A stretch of 34,085 nt of DNA from Clostridiales bacterium (GCA_021199275.1 JAJQIJ010000004.1:1-34085), one strand, 5' to 3'; positions 21,817 through 30,511 are shown, numbered from the stretch's first letter. Numbers and translations are program-made. The notes: a model not told the origin generated them from the letters alone.

Positions 21817-23001
21817 ATGAAGGAAATCATACTTGTAAAAAACGGCGAGCTTGTGTTAAAAGGGCTCAACAGAAACACATTTGAGGACATACTGATTAAA
21901 AATATGCGCCATGCGCTTTACCCGCTGGGCGAATTCAACTTTGTTAAGGGGCAGTCAACAATTATGATTGAAAGCCCTGCCGGCACTGATTTGGACGAAG
22001 CTGAAAGCGCGCTGAAAAAAGTGTTTGGCATAGCTGCGTTTTCGCGCGCGGCGGTGTGTGAAAAAAACATGGGCGAAATCATGAAAACGGCGGGCGAATA
22101 CCTGAAAAGCAGGCTTGAAAATGCAAAAACCTTTAAGGTGGAAGCCAAAAGAAGCGACAAGGCGTTTCCCTTAAAGTCGCCCGAAATCAGCCGCGAGCTT
22201 GGCGGCTATATTTTGCGGCATTTCAAAAATCTGAGCGTAGACGTGCATTCGCCCGACATAACCGTAACCGTTGAAATAAGAGATAAATATGCGTTTGTGC
22301 GCGGTGAAAGCATAAAAGGTGCGGGCGGGCTGCCGGTGGGCACAAGCGGCAGGGCGGTTGTTTTAATAAGCGGCGGCATTGATTCGCCCGTGGCTGCATA
22401 TATGATGCAAAAGCGCGGCATAGAGCTTGTGGCGGTGCATTTTGCTTCGCCGCCCTATACCAGCGAACTTGCCGAAATGAAAGTTATTGAGCTGCTTAAA
22501 AAGGTGTCGCAATATTCAAAAACAATTACCACATATATAGTGCCGTTTACAAAGTTGCAGGAAGCCATAAGAGACAATTGCCCTGAGGGCTATTTTACGC
22601 TGGTTATGCGCCGAATAATGATGAAAATAAGCGAAGACATAGCCCGAAAGCAAAACTGCCGCGCGCTTATCACCGGCGAAAGCGTCGCCCAGGTTGCCAG
22701 CCAGACTATTTACGCGCTTCAGTGCACTGACGAAGCGGTAAGCCTGCCCGTTTTCCGCCCATGCATAGGTATGGACAAGGAAGAAATCATTTCAGTGTCG
22801 CGCAGAATAGGCACGTTTGAAACGTCTGTAGAGCCATATGAAGACTGCTGCACGGTGTTTACCCCAAAGCACCCGAAAACACGCCCGGAGCTGGCAGATG
22901 TAAAAGCAGCTGAAAGCAAAATAGAAAATCTTGCCGACTTAATAAAAGAGGCGGAAGAGAGCGCAAGAAAAATTTTCATAAACGCCGGCAAATCATATTA
23001 A
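21817..23001 (+). CDS. thiI: tRNA 4-thiouridine synthase ThiI, rhodanese-less form
   Basis: A 394-residue enzyme that adenylates and thiolates U8 in tRNA. Domains: N-terminal ferredoxin-like fold, THUMP (about 60-165), then a PP-loop ATPase with SGGIDS at 185-190 and the conserved PYEDCCTVFTPKHP near the C-terminus. The C-terminal rhodanese domain of E. coli ThiI is absent, as is usual in Firmicutes, where a neighbouring desulfurase supplies sulfur. ATG 21817 has AGGG about 10 nt upstream. It is the last gene of its operon; a strong terminator follows. Confidence 0.96.
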   Translation: MKEIILVKNGELVLKGLNRNTFEDILIKNMRHALYPLGEFNFVKGQSTIMIESPAGTDLDEAESALKKVFGIAAFSRAAVCEKNMGEIMKTAGEYLKSRLENAKTFKVEAKRSDKAFPLKSPEISRELGGYILRHFKNLSVDVHSPDITVTVEIRDKYAFVRGESIKGAGGLPVGTSGRAVVLISGGIDSPVAAYMMQKRGIELVAVHFASPPYTSELAEMKVIELLKKVSQYSKTITTYIVPFTKLQEAIRDNCPEGYFTLVMRRIMMKISEDIARKQNCRALITGESVAQVASQTIYALQCTDEAVSLPVFRPCIGMDKEEIISVSRRIGTFETSVEPYEDCCTVFTPKHPKTRPELADVKAAESKIENLADLIKEAEESARKIFINAGKSY

Positions 23002-23018
23002 TGAAAACGAAACTGACG

Positions 23019-23047
23019 AAAGCCCCGAACATTGTTCGGGGCTTTTT
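23019..23047 (+). terminator. Terminator of the desulfurase-thiI operon
   Basis: A 12-bp stem, AAAGCCCCGAAC / GTTCGGGGCTTT, with a 3-nt loop, followed by TTTGCG. It may also serve the convergent minus-strand gene ending at 23058. Confidence 0.92.
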
Positions 23048-23057
23048 GCGCTTTTTG

Positions 23058-23270
23058 TCAGAGCTTGTTTTCCTCTTGGTATTCTTTTGAATATTCAACA
23101 TTGTCCGTGTCGGGAATAGGAATGCCCATTTCGGTGCGTTCGTCCGGCTGCACGGTGGGGTTGCTCATGTTCAGCGCATATGTGTTTGTAATTTTGGCGC
23201 TCAGGCGGTATTTCTTTTTAAAGCTGCCGTCAGGCGCTGACACGGCTTTATTCTTTTTCGGTGTTTTCAC
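23058..23270 (-). CDS. Small protein, DUF3787-like
   Basis: A 70-residue protein beginning at GTG 23270, with AAAGGAG 10 nt upstream. The basic N-terminus (KTPKKNKAV) is followed by a polar middle and an end of the pattern IPxPxxxxVEYSKEYQEEN, which resembles the C-terminal motif of short DUF3787 proteins found in clostridia. The match is by pattern only. It overlaps the preceding gene by 23 bp, which suggests coupled translation. No membrane segment. Function unknown. Confidence 0.65.
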   Translation of the reverse strand: MKTPKKNKAVSAPDGSFKKKYRLSAKITNTYALNMSNPTVQPDERTEMGIPIPDTDNVEYSKEYQEENKL

Positions 23271-23415
23271 GGCCGGAAAACTCCTTTGCAACCGCTTTTA
23301 AGTCTGCAAGGCTGTTTATTTTGGCGCCGCTTTGCATAATAGTCACCTGCAGGCTTTTCGGCAATGTGTTGAAATAGCTGTTCATGTCGTCAGTCAAGTT
23401 AAATAAATCAGGCAT
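23248..23415 (-). CDS. Small conserved clostridial protein, 55 residues
   Basis: ATG 23415 with AAAGGAAC 7-8 nt upstream opens a 55-residue frame. The sequence MNSYFNTLPKSLQVTIMQSG followed by AKINSLADLKAVAKEF is a pattern I associate with short uncharacterised clostridial proteins. It is acidic and helix-rich with no membrane segment. It overlaps the DUF3787-like gene, so the two form a small operon facing thiI. Function unknown. Confidence 0.7.
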   Translation of the reverse strand: MPDLFNLTDDMNSYFNTLPKSLQVTIMQSGAKINSLADLKAVAKEFSGRENTEKE

Positions 23416-23638
23416 AATGTTGTTCCTTTCAAATTGATTTGCGGGGCGAAGCCGCATCTTTTATTTTTTACAATTCAGCGCAAAATTATTTATTGCAAAA
23501 AACAATTTGCAAAAATTATGCCGGCGTTTTGCCGGGCAGGGCATTTTTTACCCACAGTTATGAACAATTTGTTAAAATTGCACATATATTACGAAATGGT
23601 TACAAAAATGCTTGTCTATATTACATATAGATTTAAAA

Positions 23639-23655
23639 GTTACAAATATGTTACA
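23639..23655 (-). promoter_or_regulatory. Candidate WalR (YycF) box
   Basis: GTTACA (23639-23644), exactly 5 bp, then GTTACA (23650-23655). On the minus strand this is TGTAAC-N5-TGTAAC, a full match to the known WalR consensus TGT(A/T)A(A/T/C)-N5-TGT(A/T)A(A/T/C). A third GTTACA lies at 23599-23604. The box overlaps the -35 region of a promoter serving a cell-wall hydrolase gene, the usual class of WalR target. Confidence 0.6.
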
Positions 23656-23679
23656 ATTTTTCTGTTAAACCGCTATACA
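23651..23679 (+). promoter_or_regulatory. Candidate promoter of the CHAP gene
   Basis: -35 TTACAA (23651-23656), 17-bp spacer, -10 TATACA (23674-23679). The poor -35 fits a promoter that needs an activator at the overlapping WalR-like box. The rest of 23416-23650, before the divergent small genes, is AT-rich with no further feature I can name. Confidence 0.5.
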
Positions 23680-23731
23680 AGCAAAACAAATCAATTCACC
23701 GCTTAAAACAACACAGCTTGAGGAGATTATA

Positions 23732-24412
23732 ATGAACTTTGTAAAAACGGTTATTGCTGCAATAATAGCTTTTATGATAACGCTGTTTGCATTTGCGTCC
23801 ACCGCCTTTGCGGCGCAAGTTGAATTTACGCCGCGCTTCAGCGCGCCGGAGTCCGGAAATGAATATTATAATTCAACGCTCAATGTATATTCGCAATGCG
23901 GCTACGGCATGCCTAACTGTACCGCATATGCTTACGGCAGAATTTATGAAATCACCGGTGAAGCGCCTAAAATTTCAAGGGGCAGCGCCGGCGACTGGTG
24001 GTATAAAAATATCAAAAACGGTTATTATGAATACGGCAGCGAGCCAAAGCTCGGCGCAATTGCATGCTGGAGCAACCATGTTGCAATTGTTGAAGCTATA
24101 GACGGAAATACAATTACCATTTCACAGTCGCACTGGCACGGCGCTTATTTTGACACAGACACGCTGACAGCCGGCACGTCAAGATACGGGCAAACATTTT
24201 ACGGCTATATTTACGCCTGCGACATTGAAACGCAGGAAGAGACTGAAAGTACAAACACAAAATATAAGCTTGAAAAAACACAATATCTGTGCAAGGCCGG
24301 CGCGGGCGAAGCCGCCTCTTTCAGCCAAATTATTACTAATTGTCTTGACTCAAAAGACAGCGGCGCTGAAATTGTTATAAACAGCCTGGCGCTCAAAAAC
24401 GTATTTTCATAA
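23732..24412 (+). CDS. Secreted CHAP-domain peptidoglycan hydrolase
   Basis: A 226-residue exported protein. The signal peptide (residues 1-27, ending STAFAA) precedes a CHAP domain (about 45-165) with the catalytic cysteine Cys63 in MPNCTAYAYG and histidine His116 in SNHVAIVE; QSHWHG follows. CHAP enzymes are amidases or endopeptidases that cut wall peptides. The C-terminal ~60 residues are a polar, Glu/Thr-rich tail with no recognised wall-binding domain. ATG 23732 has GAGGAG upstream. It could help in wall growth, cell separation or sporulation; the WalR-like box favours wall growth. Confidence 0.9.
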   Translation: MNFVKTVIAAIIAFMITLFAFASTAFAAQVEFTPRFSAPESGNEYYNSTLNVYSQCGYGMPNCTAYAYGRIYEITGEAPKISRGSAGDWWYKNIKNGYYEYGSEPKLGAIACWSNHVAIVEAIDGNTITISQSHWHGAYFDTDTLTAGTSRYGQTFYGYIYACDIETQEETESTNTKYKLEKTQYLCKAGAGEAASFSQIITNCLDSKDSGAEIVINSLALKNVFS

Positions 24413-24423
24413 CTTAGGTGTAA

Positions 24424-24542
24424 ATGTTCCCCGTCTCGTAAGGCTTCTGGGCCCGATTTTGAAGGCGCGGTGAATACAATCTCCCGCCGGGTGCGGCAGC
24501 GGCTGTCGCCCCACGTTGAATAACGGGCAAGCCCTTATTGAA
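24424..24542 (-). repeat. Dispersed intergenic repeat, copy B
   Basis: On the minus strand it begins TTCAATAAGGGCTTGCCCGT and aligns with copy A across about 110 bp at roughly 80% identity by eye, with a gap of several bases where B has extra CGCTGCCGCA-like sequence. The core folds as TTCAATAA-GGGC-TT-GCCC-g-TTATTCAA. It lies between the CHAP stop and its terminator. Confidence 0.75.
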
Positions 24543-24603
24543 ACCATGGGGGCATTTCCCGCTGAGTTATTAATATATTACATTTATATATAGTTGTAGT
24601 CGG

Positions 24604-24628
24604 GGGGCGGTTTTAACCGCCCCTTTTT
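24604..24628 (+). terminator. Terminator after the CHAP gene
   Basis: GGGGCGGTT pairs with AACCGCCCC and is followed by TTTTTCA. It is almost 200 bp past the CHAP stop, with repeat copy B between. Confidence 0.85.
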
Positions 24629-24656
24629 CATTTGCCCGTTTAAGCTGCCTGCCTGC

Positions 24657-24728
24657 GCTGCGCGGCGCAGCAGCAAAGAGCAAAGCAAGGCTTTTCCCGG
24701 CGCAAGACAGCAGGGCAGCTGCGCCGGG
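24657..24728. other. GC-rich dyads before the hrcA promoter
   Basis: Two strong inverted repeats: GCTGCGC-g-GCGCAGC (24657-24671), and CCCGGCGCA (24696-24704) with TGCGCCGGG (24720-24728) around a 15-nt loop. No T-run follows either. They stand between a terminator and the hrcA promoter, with no gene; possible operators or transcription roadblocks. Confidence 0.45.
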
Positions 24729-24782
24729 CTGCCATAGCCGCACAGATAAAAGTTAAATTTACAAATTTTTCATAAAAAACTA

Positions 24783-24811
24783 TTGACAAATCGAATTAAT
24801 GGATATAATAT
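24783..24811 (+). promoter_or_regulatory. Promoter of the hrcA operon
   Basis: Perfect -35 TTGACA (24783-24788). TAATAT (24806-24811) gives a 17-bp spacer; overlapping TATAAT hexamers give 15 or 20 bp. CIRCE begins 11 bp past the -10. Confidence 0.8.
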
Positions 24812-24822
24812 AATAAATGTAG

Positions 24823-24849
24823 TTAGCACTCTTGGCATTAGAGTGCTAA
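24823..24849. promoter_or_regulatory. CIRCE operator (HrcA binding site)
   Basis: TTAGCACTC, nine bases, GAGTGCTAA: a perfect match to the 27-bp CIRCE element. It overlaps the predicted transcript start and is 20 bp before the hrcA ATG. HrcA bound here represses the operon until heat shock ties up GroEL. Confidence 0.98.
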
Positions 24850-24868
24850 CCCGAAAGAGGGCGAAGGA

Positions 24869-25897
24869 ATGATAGGCGACAGGCGCGCCGCAATACTTGG
24901 GCTTATAATTGAAAGTTATATAAAAGATGGGGTGCCGATAGGCTCAAAAACGCTTTGCTCGCTGCTGCCCTATAGTATTTCAAGCGCCACCATAAGAAAT
25001 GAAATGGCCCGCCTGTCAGAACTTGGGCTGCTTGAACAGATGCACACAAGCGGCGGGCGCATACCCAGCAAGGCGTCTTACAGATATTATGTTGATAATT
25101 TGCTTAAACCCGTTGCCATAAAAAAAAGCGAAGCTGACGAAATCAGCCGTTTTCTTGGCGTTAACGCGTCTGACCCCGAAAGGCTGCTGGGTGACGCGGC
25201 CAAACTGCTTGCCGGCGTTACAAACTGCGTGGCGTTTTATAGCACTGTGGAAGACAAATATGACTGCATACAGGGTCTTGATTTAATACCCGCGGGCGGC
25301 GGGCGCGCAATGCTTGTAATGCTGTCAGTCGGCGGCAAAATTAAGTCTTCGGTGTGCAATGTGTCTTGCGCGGTTGACAGTGAATTTTTAGCGGCCTTTC
25401 ACACTTTGGCAGCAGCCCGGTTTATAGGTGCGCCGCTGTCAGATGTAAACGACGCGTTTATACAAAGCACCCTGCCGTATCTCGGCGATTATATGTTTGA
25501 CATGCTCGGCGTTTTGACAACACTGGCGGTGCTTTGCCGCGAAGCATATGAAAGCCGGCTTGTAATTGAAGGGGAAACAAATTTATTTTCGCACAGCGAG
25601 CTTGGCGCTGAAATTTACCGGCTTTTAAGCTTTCTTGCCGGAAAGCAGCAGTTAAAGCAGCTGCTTGCGAAATATGCGCGCCGTGCAAACGGCACAGAGC
25701 TGTTTATAGGAAATGAAAACTATAATATTGAACTTAAAAACACAGCCACGCTGCTTTCAAAAATTAATTATAACAACAGCCAGCAGGCGGTGCTTGGGTT
25801 AATGGGTTCTGTAAGAATTGATTATAATTATGTTCTTCCGAGAGCAGAATATATAATAGCCAAAACCAAAGAATTATTGCAAAAGGAGGTAGTGTAA
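24869..25897 (+). CDS. hrcA: Heat-inducible transcription repressor HrcA
   Basis: A 342-residue repressor. The N-terminal winged-helix domain (about 1-85) has the typical AAILGLIIESYIKDGVPIGS, SSATIRNEMARLSELGLLEQ and HTSGGRIPSKASYRYYVD. The GAF-like dimerisation domain fills the rest. It acts at the CIRCE site directly upstream, so the operon is self-regulated. ATG 24869 has AGAGGGCGAAGGA upstream. Its TAA overlaps the grpE ATG by one base. Confidence 0.97.
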   Translation: MIGDRRAAILGLIIESYIKDGVPIGSKTLCSLLPYSISSATIRNEMARLSELGLLEQMHTSGGRIPSKASYRYYVDNLLKPVAIKKSEADEISRFLGVNASDPERLLGDAAKLLAGVTNCVAFYSTVEDKYDCIQGLDLIPAGGGRAMLVMLSVGGKIKSSVCNVSCAVDSEFLAAFHTLAAARFIGAPLSDVNDAFIQSTLPYLGDYMFDMLGVLTTLAVLCREAYESRLVIEGETNLFSHSELGAEIYRLLSFLAGKQQLKQLLAKYARRANGTELFIGNENYNIELKNTATLLSKINYNNSQQAVLGLMGSVRIDYNYVLPRAEYIIAKTKELLQKEVV

Positions 25898-26493
25898 TGG
25901 CCAAAAAAGCACAAAATAAAGACAGTGCAAAGCCTTTTGACGAAGCTAAGGCCGAAAGCGCCGAAACCGCTGCCGCCGGCGGCGAAGAAGCGAAAGACGA
26001 AAATAAAACGCAAGAGGCTGCGGCACAGGAAGCTCAGGGCGAAGCCCCCGCTGCGGCAGACGCCGGCATTTTGCAGGAGCTTGACGACACAAAGGATATG
26101 CTGCTTCGGCTGAAAGCCGAATATGCAAATTTCCGCAAGCGAAGTGAAAAAGAAAAGGCAGACGCATTTTCGTTTGCAACTGCCAATGCCGTTAAAGAGC
26201 TGCTGCCGGTTATTGACAACCTTGAAAGGGCGCTTCAAAACGAAGGCGAAGATTACGCGGCGCTTAAAAAAGGGGTTGAAATGACATATAACGGCGTTAC
26301 AGGCAGCTTTGAAAAGCTTGGTGTTGAAATATTTGCCGAAAAAGGCGACATTTTTGACCCGGAGCTTCACAATGCAGTTTTGCACATTGAAAGCGCCGAT
26401 TACAAAGACGGGGAGATAGTTGAAGTCTATCAAAAGGGCTGCCGGCTCGGCGACAAAATCATAAGGCCGGCAATGGTAAAAACAGCAAACTGA
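25897..26493 (+). CDS. grpE: Nucleotide exchange factor GrpE
   Basis: A 198-residue cochaperone that releases ADP from DnaK. Residues 1-60 are an Ala/Glu-rich disordered segment, longer than in many relatives. A long coiled coil follows (LQELDDTKDMLLRLKAEYAN, then FRKRSEKEKADA), then the beta domain with the conserved VKELLPVIDNLERAL region and the ending VYQKGCRLGDKIIRPAMVKTA. The ATG overlaps the hrcA stop codon, and AAAGGAGG lies 7 nt upstream, inside hrcA. Confidence 0.96.
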   Translation: MAKKAQNKDSAKPFDEAKAESAETAAAGGEEAKDENKTQEAAAQEAQGEAPAAADAGILQELDDTKDMLLRLKAEYANFRKRSEKEKADAFSFATANAVKELLPVIDNLERALQNEGEDYAALKKGVEMTYNGVTGSFEKLGVEIFAEKGDIFDPELHNAVLHIESADYKDGEIVEVYQKGCRLGDKIIRPAMVKTAN

Positions 26494-26535
26494 TTTTTGC
26501 AACAAAATAAAAAATAAAAAGTGAGGTAAATTGAA

Positions 26536-28356
26536 ATGGCAAAAATTATAGGTATAGATTTAGGCACAACAAACAGCTGCGTAAGCGTTATAGAGGGCGG
26601 CGAAGCCGTTGTTATAGCCAACGCAGAGGGTTCAAGGACTACGCCGTCTGTGGTTGCTTTCAGCAAAGACGGTGAAAGAATGGTGGGCAATGTGGCAAAG
26701 CGCCAGGCCATTACCAACCCCGAAAGAACCATAAGTTCAATTAAAAGACATATGGGCTCAGATTATAAAGTAAACATTGATTCAAAAGCATATACACCGC
26801 AGGAAATTTCTGCAATAATACTGCAAAAGCTTAAAGCAGACGCTGAAAGCTATCTTGGCGACAAGGTTACCGAAGCCGTTATAACCGTGCCGGCATACTT
26901 TACAGATTCACAGCGCCAGGCAACCAAGGACGCGGGCAAAATAGCCGGGCTTGACGTTAAAAGAATCATAAACGAACCAACGGCGGCCGCTCTTGCTTTC
27001 GGCATTGACAAGGAAGGCGAACAAAAGGTAATGGTTTACGACCTGGGCGGCGGCACGTTTGACGTTTCAATTATTGAAATGGGCGATGGGGTGCAGGAAG
27101 TTCTTGCCACCGCCGGCAACAACCGCCTTGGCGGCGACGACTTTGACAAAAAGATAATGGACTGGATTATTGCCGAATTTAAAAAGTCAAACGGCATTGA
27201 CCTGTCGCACGACAAAATGGCAATGCAGCGCATTAACGAAGCTGCCGAAAAGGCTAAAATTGACCTGTCAGGCATGACAACGGCAAATATTTCGCTGCCA
27301 TTCATCACGGCGGACGCCACCGGCCCGAAGCACCTTGAGCTTACGCTTTCAAGAGCGCAGTTTAACCAAATGACGGCTGACCTGGTTGAAGCCACCATGG
27401 GCCCGGTGCGCCAGGCCATGAAAGACAGCGGGCTTTCAATGAATGAAATAGACAAGATATTGCTGGTGGGCGGGTCCACGCGTATTCCCGCAGTGCAGGA
27501 AGCCATAAAAAAATTCAGCGGCAAAGAGCCGTTTAAGGGCATTAACCCTGACGAATGCGTCGCCATGGGCGCTGCGTTGCAGGCGGGCGTGCTGGGCGGC
27601 GACGTTAAGGGGCTGCTGCTGCTTGACGTTACGCCGTTGTCTCTCGGCATTGAAACAATGGGCGGCGTAAACACCGTTATTATTGAAAGAAACACCACCA
27701 TTCCCACTAAAAAGTCGCAGATTTTTTCAACCGCGGCTGACAACCAGACTTCGGTTGAAGTTCATGTGCTTCAGGGTGAAAGGGAATTTGCAAAAGACAA
27801 TAAAACGCTTGGCATGTTCCACCTTGACGGAATTTTGCCGGCAAGGCGCGGCGTGCCGCAGATTGAAGTTACGTTTGACATTGACGCAAACGGCATAGTT
27901 CATGTGTCTGCAAAAGATTTGGGCACCGGCAAGGAACAGCATATCAGCATTACGGCGTCAACAAACATGAGCAAGGAAGACATTGACAAGGCTGTTAAGG
28001 AAGCCGAACAATATGCTGACGAAGACAAGAAAAAGCGTGAAGCCGTTGACATTAAAAACGGCGCTGAACAAATGGTTTATCAAACCGAAACGCTTTTGAG
28101 CGAAAATGCCGACAAGTTTTCGCAAGACGACAAGAGCACGCTTGAAACAAAGGTTGGCGCGCTGAAAGAGGCGCTCAGCAGCGACAATATTGAAACTATA
28201 AAGGCCGCGCAGGAAGATTTGCAAAACAAATTCTATGAAGTGTCTCAAAAGCTTTACCAGCAGACTGCCGCGGCAGACAACGCCGGCGCAGCTGACGGCG
28301 GCGCAGATAACGGCCCTGACGATTATACAGACGCCGATTACACAGAGGTTGACTGA
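26536..28356 (+). CDS. dnaK: Chaperone DnaK (Hsp70)
   Basis: A 606-residue Hsp70. The ATPase domain (1-~360) has [10 protein letters not shown] (5-14), [33 protein letters not shown] and [11 protein letters not shown]. The substrate-binding domain has [11 protein letters not shown] and [17 protein letters not shown] helical lid and an Asp/Gly-rich tail ([16 protein letters not shown]) end the protein. Like other Gram-positive DnaK proteins it lacks the ~24-residue insert in the ATPase domain found in Proteobacteria. ATG 26536 has GTGAGGT upstream; grpE ends 42 bp before. Confidence 0.98.
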   Translation: MAKIIGIDLGTTNSCVSVIEGGEAVVIANAEGSRTTPSVVAFSKDGERMVGNVAKRQAITNPERTISSIKRHMGSDYKVNIDSKAYTPQEISAIILQKLKADAESYLGDKVTEAVITVPAYFTDSQRQATKDAGKIAGLDVKRIINEPTAAALAFGIDKEGEQKVMVYDLGGGTFDVSIIEMGDGVQEVLATAGNNRLGGDDFDKKIMDWIIAEFKKSNGIDLSHDKMAMQRINEAAEKAKIDLSGMTTANISLPFITADATGPKHLELTLSRAQFNQMTADLVEATMGPVRQAMKDSGLSMNEIDKILLVGGSTRIPAVQEAIKKFSGKEPFKGINPDECVAMGAALQAGVLGGDVKGLLLLDVTPLSLGIETMGGVNTVIIERNTTIPTKKSQIFSTAADNQTSVEVHVLQGEREFAKDNKTLGMFHLDGILPARRGVPQIEVTFDIDANGIVHVSAKDLGTGKEQHISITASTNMSKEDIDKAVKEAEQYADEDKKKREAVDIKNGAEQMVYQTETLLSENADKFSQDDKSTLETKVGALKEALSSDNIETIKAAQEDLQNKFYEVSQKLYQQTAAADNAGAADGGADNGPDDYTDADYTEVD

Positions 28357-28390
28357 TTAACGAAAATATTGTATAGTAAAGCCGGCTTTG

Positions 28391-28414
28391 CCCCTGCCGC
28401 CAATGCGGCAGGGG
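28391..28414 (+). terminator. GC-rich hairpin between dnaK and dnaJ
   Basis: A perfect 10-bp stem, CCCCTGCCGC / GCGGCAGGGG, with a CAAT loop. The following TTGTTGG is not a real T-run, so partial termination or 3'-end protection of the dnaK message is more likely than full termination. It could explain lower dnaJ levels. Confidence 0.55.
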
Positions 28415-28463
28415 TTGTTGGCGAATAAGCAAAACAATTTACATGTAAGAAAGGCTTGGTAAA

Positions 28464-29603
28464 ATGCCTGAAAAAAGAGATTATTATGAAGTGCTTGGCG
28501 TGCAAAAAGGCGCCAGTGACGCAGAAATAAAAAGAGCATACCACAAAACTGCCAAACAATACCACCCTGATTTGCACCCGAACGACAAGGAATGCGAAGA
28601 AAAGTTTAAGGAATGCAATGAAGCTTATGAAGTCCTGTCAGACCCTGACAAAAAAGCGCGTTACGACCAATTCGGCTTCGCCGGGGTTGACCCGAATTAT
28701 GCAGCCGGGCAGGGCGGTTACGGCGGCGGCTTCGGCTTTGACGGCGATATTGACTTGGGGGACATTTTTTCTTCGTTTTTCGGCGGCGGCTTCGGCTCAG
28801 GCGGGCGCAACCCGAATGCGCCGCGGCGCGGGCGTGACATAAAAATTTCATTATCAATTACATTTGAAGAGGCTGCCAAGGGCTGCAAAAAAAATGTTGA
28901 TGTTCCAAGGGTGGAAGATTGCAGCGAATGCGCAGGCACCGGCGCGGCTAAAGGCACATCGCCCAAAACATGCCCGCAATGCGGCGGGCGCGGCGTTGTA
29001 AACGTGCAGCAGCGCACCGCATTCGGCGTTATGAATTCACAGCATTCCTGCACAAACTGCGGCGGCACCGGCAAAATAATTGAAAAGCCATGCCCAAAAT
29101 GTTCCGGCAAGGGCAAGGTAAGGCGTAAAAACAAGGTTGAAATAAATGTGCCCGCCGGAATTGACGACGGCCAGGTTATAAACATGCGCGGCCATGGCGA
29201 CAGCGGGTTTAACGGCGGCCAAAACGGTGATTTGAAAATTGCCGTTTCAATTAAAAAGCATAAATATTTTGAAAGAGACGGTTTCAACGTTTGGTATGAC
29301 AAGCATGTTTCGTTTATAGAGGCCATATTGGGCGCGGAATTAAAGGTGCCCACTTTAGACGGAGACGTGAAATACACCCTGCCCGCAGGCACTCAGCCGG
29401 GCGAGGTTTTCAAGCTTAAAGGCAAGGGAATAGAAAGGCTTAATTCCATAGGCAGGGGCGACGAGCTTGTAAGAATAGTTGTTGATATTCCCACAACGCT
29501 AAGCGACGAACAAAAGGCGCTGCTTTTGCAGTTTGACAAAAGCTACACACCGCCGAAAGGCGGCGGGAAAGAGGGCTTTTTTGACAAGTTCAAGAAAAAG
29601 TAA
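28464..29603 (+). CDS. dnaJ: Chaperone DnaJ (Hsp40, type I)
   Basis: A 379-residue type I J-protein. The J domain (1-70) has HPD at 34-36, which stimulates DnaK ATPase. A Gly/Phe-rich linker follows (about 75-115), then four CxxCxGxG zinc motifs (CSECAGTG, CPQCGGRG, CTNCGGTG, CPKCSGKG) and the C-terminal substrate-binding domain. ATG 28464 has AAAGG upstream. It is the last gene of the hrcA operon, 107 bp behind dnaK. Confidence 0.98.
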   Translation: MPEKRDYYEVLGVQKGASDAEIKRAYHKTAKQYHPDLHPNDKECEEKFKECNEAYEVLSDPDKKARYDQFGFAGVDPNYAAGQGGYGGGFGFDGDIDLGDIFSSFFGGGFGSGGRNPNAPRRGRDIKISLSITFEEAAKGCKKNVDVPRVEDCSECAGTGAAKGTSPKTCPQCGGRGVVNVQQRTAFGVMNSQHSCTNCGGTGKIIEKPCPKCSGKGKVRRKNKVEINVPAGIDDGQVINMRGHGDSGFNGGQNGDLKIAVSIKKHKYFERDGFNVWYDKHVSFIEAILGAELKVPTLDGDVKYTLPAGTQPGEVFKLKGKGIERLNSIGRGDELVRIVVDIPTTLSDEQKALLLQFDKSYTPPKGGGKEGFFDKFKKK

Positions 29604-29675
29604 ATTTCCACATAAATATGAAAAGCTTTTGGCTTTACGTTCAGCGGTAAAGCGGTAAAATAAAGAAAGGTAATT

Positions 29676-30197
29676 ATGTCTAAAGCATTATCGCATTTTA
29701 AAACAATAACACGCCACCGCCACAAGGTAATGGCGCACTGCTTCAAGGCCGGAATTTTTTTTCAGGGGCTGGGGCATGACCTTTCAAAATATTCGCCGGC
29801 GGAATTTATTTCCGGCGCAAAATATTACCAGGGCAACCGTTCGCCTAACGAAGCCGAAAGGCTTGCAAAGGGCTATTCGGCGGCGTGGCTGCACCACAAG
29901 GGCAGAAACAAGCACCATTATGAATATTGGATGGACTATAACCCCGAAACAAGGCGCCTTGAAAGCGTGGAAATGCCGCTGAAATATGTAAAAGAAATGT
30001 TTTGCGACAGGGTGGCGGCAAGCAAAATTTACCTTGGCAGCGATTACACAGACGCGTCGCCGCTTGAATATTTTCAAAATGCAAAGCACAGAATTACAAT
30101 ACACCCAAATACTGCGGCTCTGCTTGAAAAGCTGCTTATAATGTTAAAGGAAAACGGCGAAAGCGCAACGTTTGAATATATAAAAAAGCTGAAGTGA
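29676..30197 (+). CDS. DUF5662 family protein
   Basis: A 173-residue protein with many histidines in the DUF5662 pattern: HFKTITRHRHKVMAHCFKAG, LGHDLSKYSPAEF, AWLHHKGRNKHHYEYW. The spaced HD and His motifs suggest a metal site like that of HD-domain hydrolases, but no activity is established for this family. No signal peptide. ATG 29676 has GAAAGG upstream. It lies 72 bp behind dnaJ, separated by a 7-bp hairpin without a T-run (GCTTTAC/GTAAAGC, 29632-29653), so it may be read through from the heat-shock operon. Confidence 0.85.
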   Translation: MSKALSHFKTITRHRHKVMAHCFKAGIFFQGLGHDLSKYSPAEFISGAKYYQGNRSPNEAERLAKGYSAAWLHHKGRNKHHYEYWMDYNPETRRLESVEMPLKYVKEMFCDRVAASKIYLGSDYTDASPLEYFQNAKHRITIHPNTAALLEKLLIMLKENGESATFEYIKKLK

Positions 30198-30252
30198 CGC
30201 GCAGTCAGGGGCTGCCGCTGCATTTTCAGGCTGCGGGCTTGATTTCAATATT

Positions 30253-30280
30253 AAAAAAGGCGGCAACAGCCGCCTTTTTT
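30253..30280 (+). terminator. Terminator of the DUF5662 gene and heat-shock region
   Basis: AAAAAAGGCGGC / GCCGCCTTTTTT, a 12-bp stem with an ACA-type 4-nt loop. Symmetrical, so it can act in both directions. Confidence 0.92.
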
Positions 30281-30338
30281 ATGTGCGCCGGTTGGGCAGC
30301 CGCTTTTAAAGACGCGCCGCTTGCCCACAACTTTGCCT

Positions 30339-30369
30339 AAAACGGCTTGCTTTTTGCAGGCCGTTTTTT
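30339..30369 (+). terminator. Second terminator-like hairpin
   Basis: AAAACGGC pairs with GCCGTTTT, with inner TTGC/TGCA pairing, followed by TTTTTTG. It stands 58 bp after the first terminator with no gene between, so it is a back-up terminator or ends an unseen small RNA. Confidence 0.65.
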
Positions 30370-30511
30370 GTTTTGAAATTTTCAAACGCCGGCCGGCTTG
30401 TAAAGCAGCCCTAAAGCGGCTTTCGGCAGGCAAAGCTTTGTGCAAATTTGCCAAAAATAAGGGGCAAAATTCACAAAAAGAAAAATTCACAAAAATGGGA
30501 AGAAAAATTAC

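Noticed and set aside
25828..26505. 225-codon frame opposite hrcA/grpE
   Set aside because: It runs across two well-supported genes on the other strand and has no ribosome site; the Cys/Phe-rich product is an antisense artefact.
27036..27743. Long open frame opposite dnaK (235 codons)
   Set aside because: It is antisense to a highly conserved gene, lacks a ribosome site, and its composition (Ser/Pro-rich) is what the opposite strand of GC-biased codons gives.
28718..29392. Long open frame opposite dnaJ
   Set aside because: Antisense to the zinc-finger and substrate domains; low-complexity Pro/Ser residues and no conserved motif.
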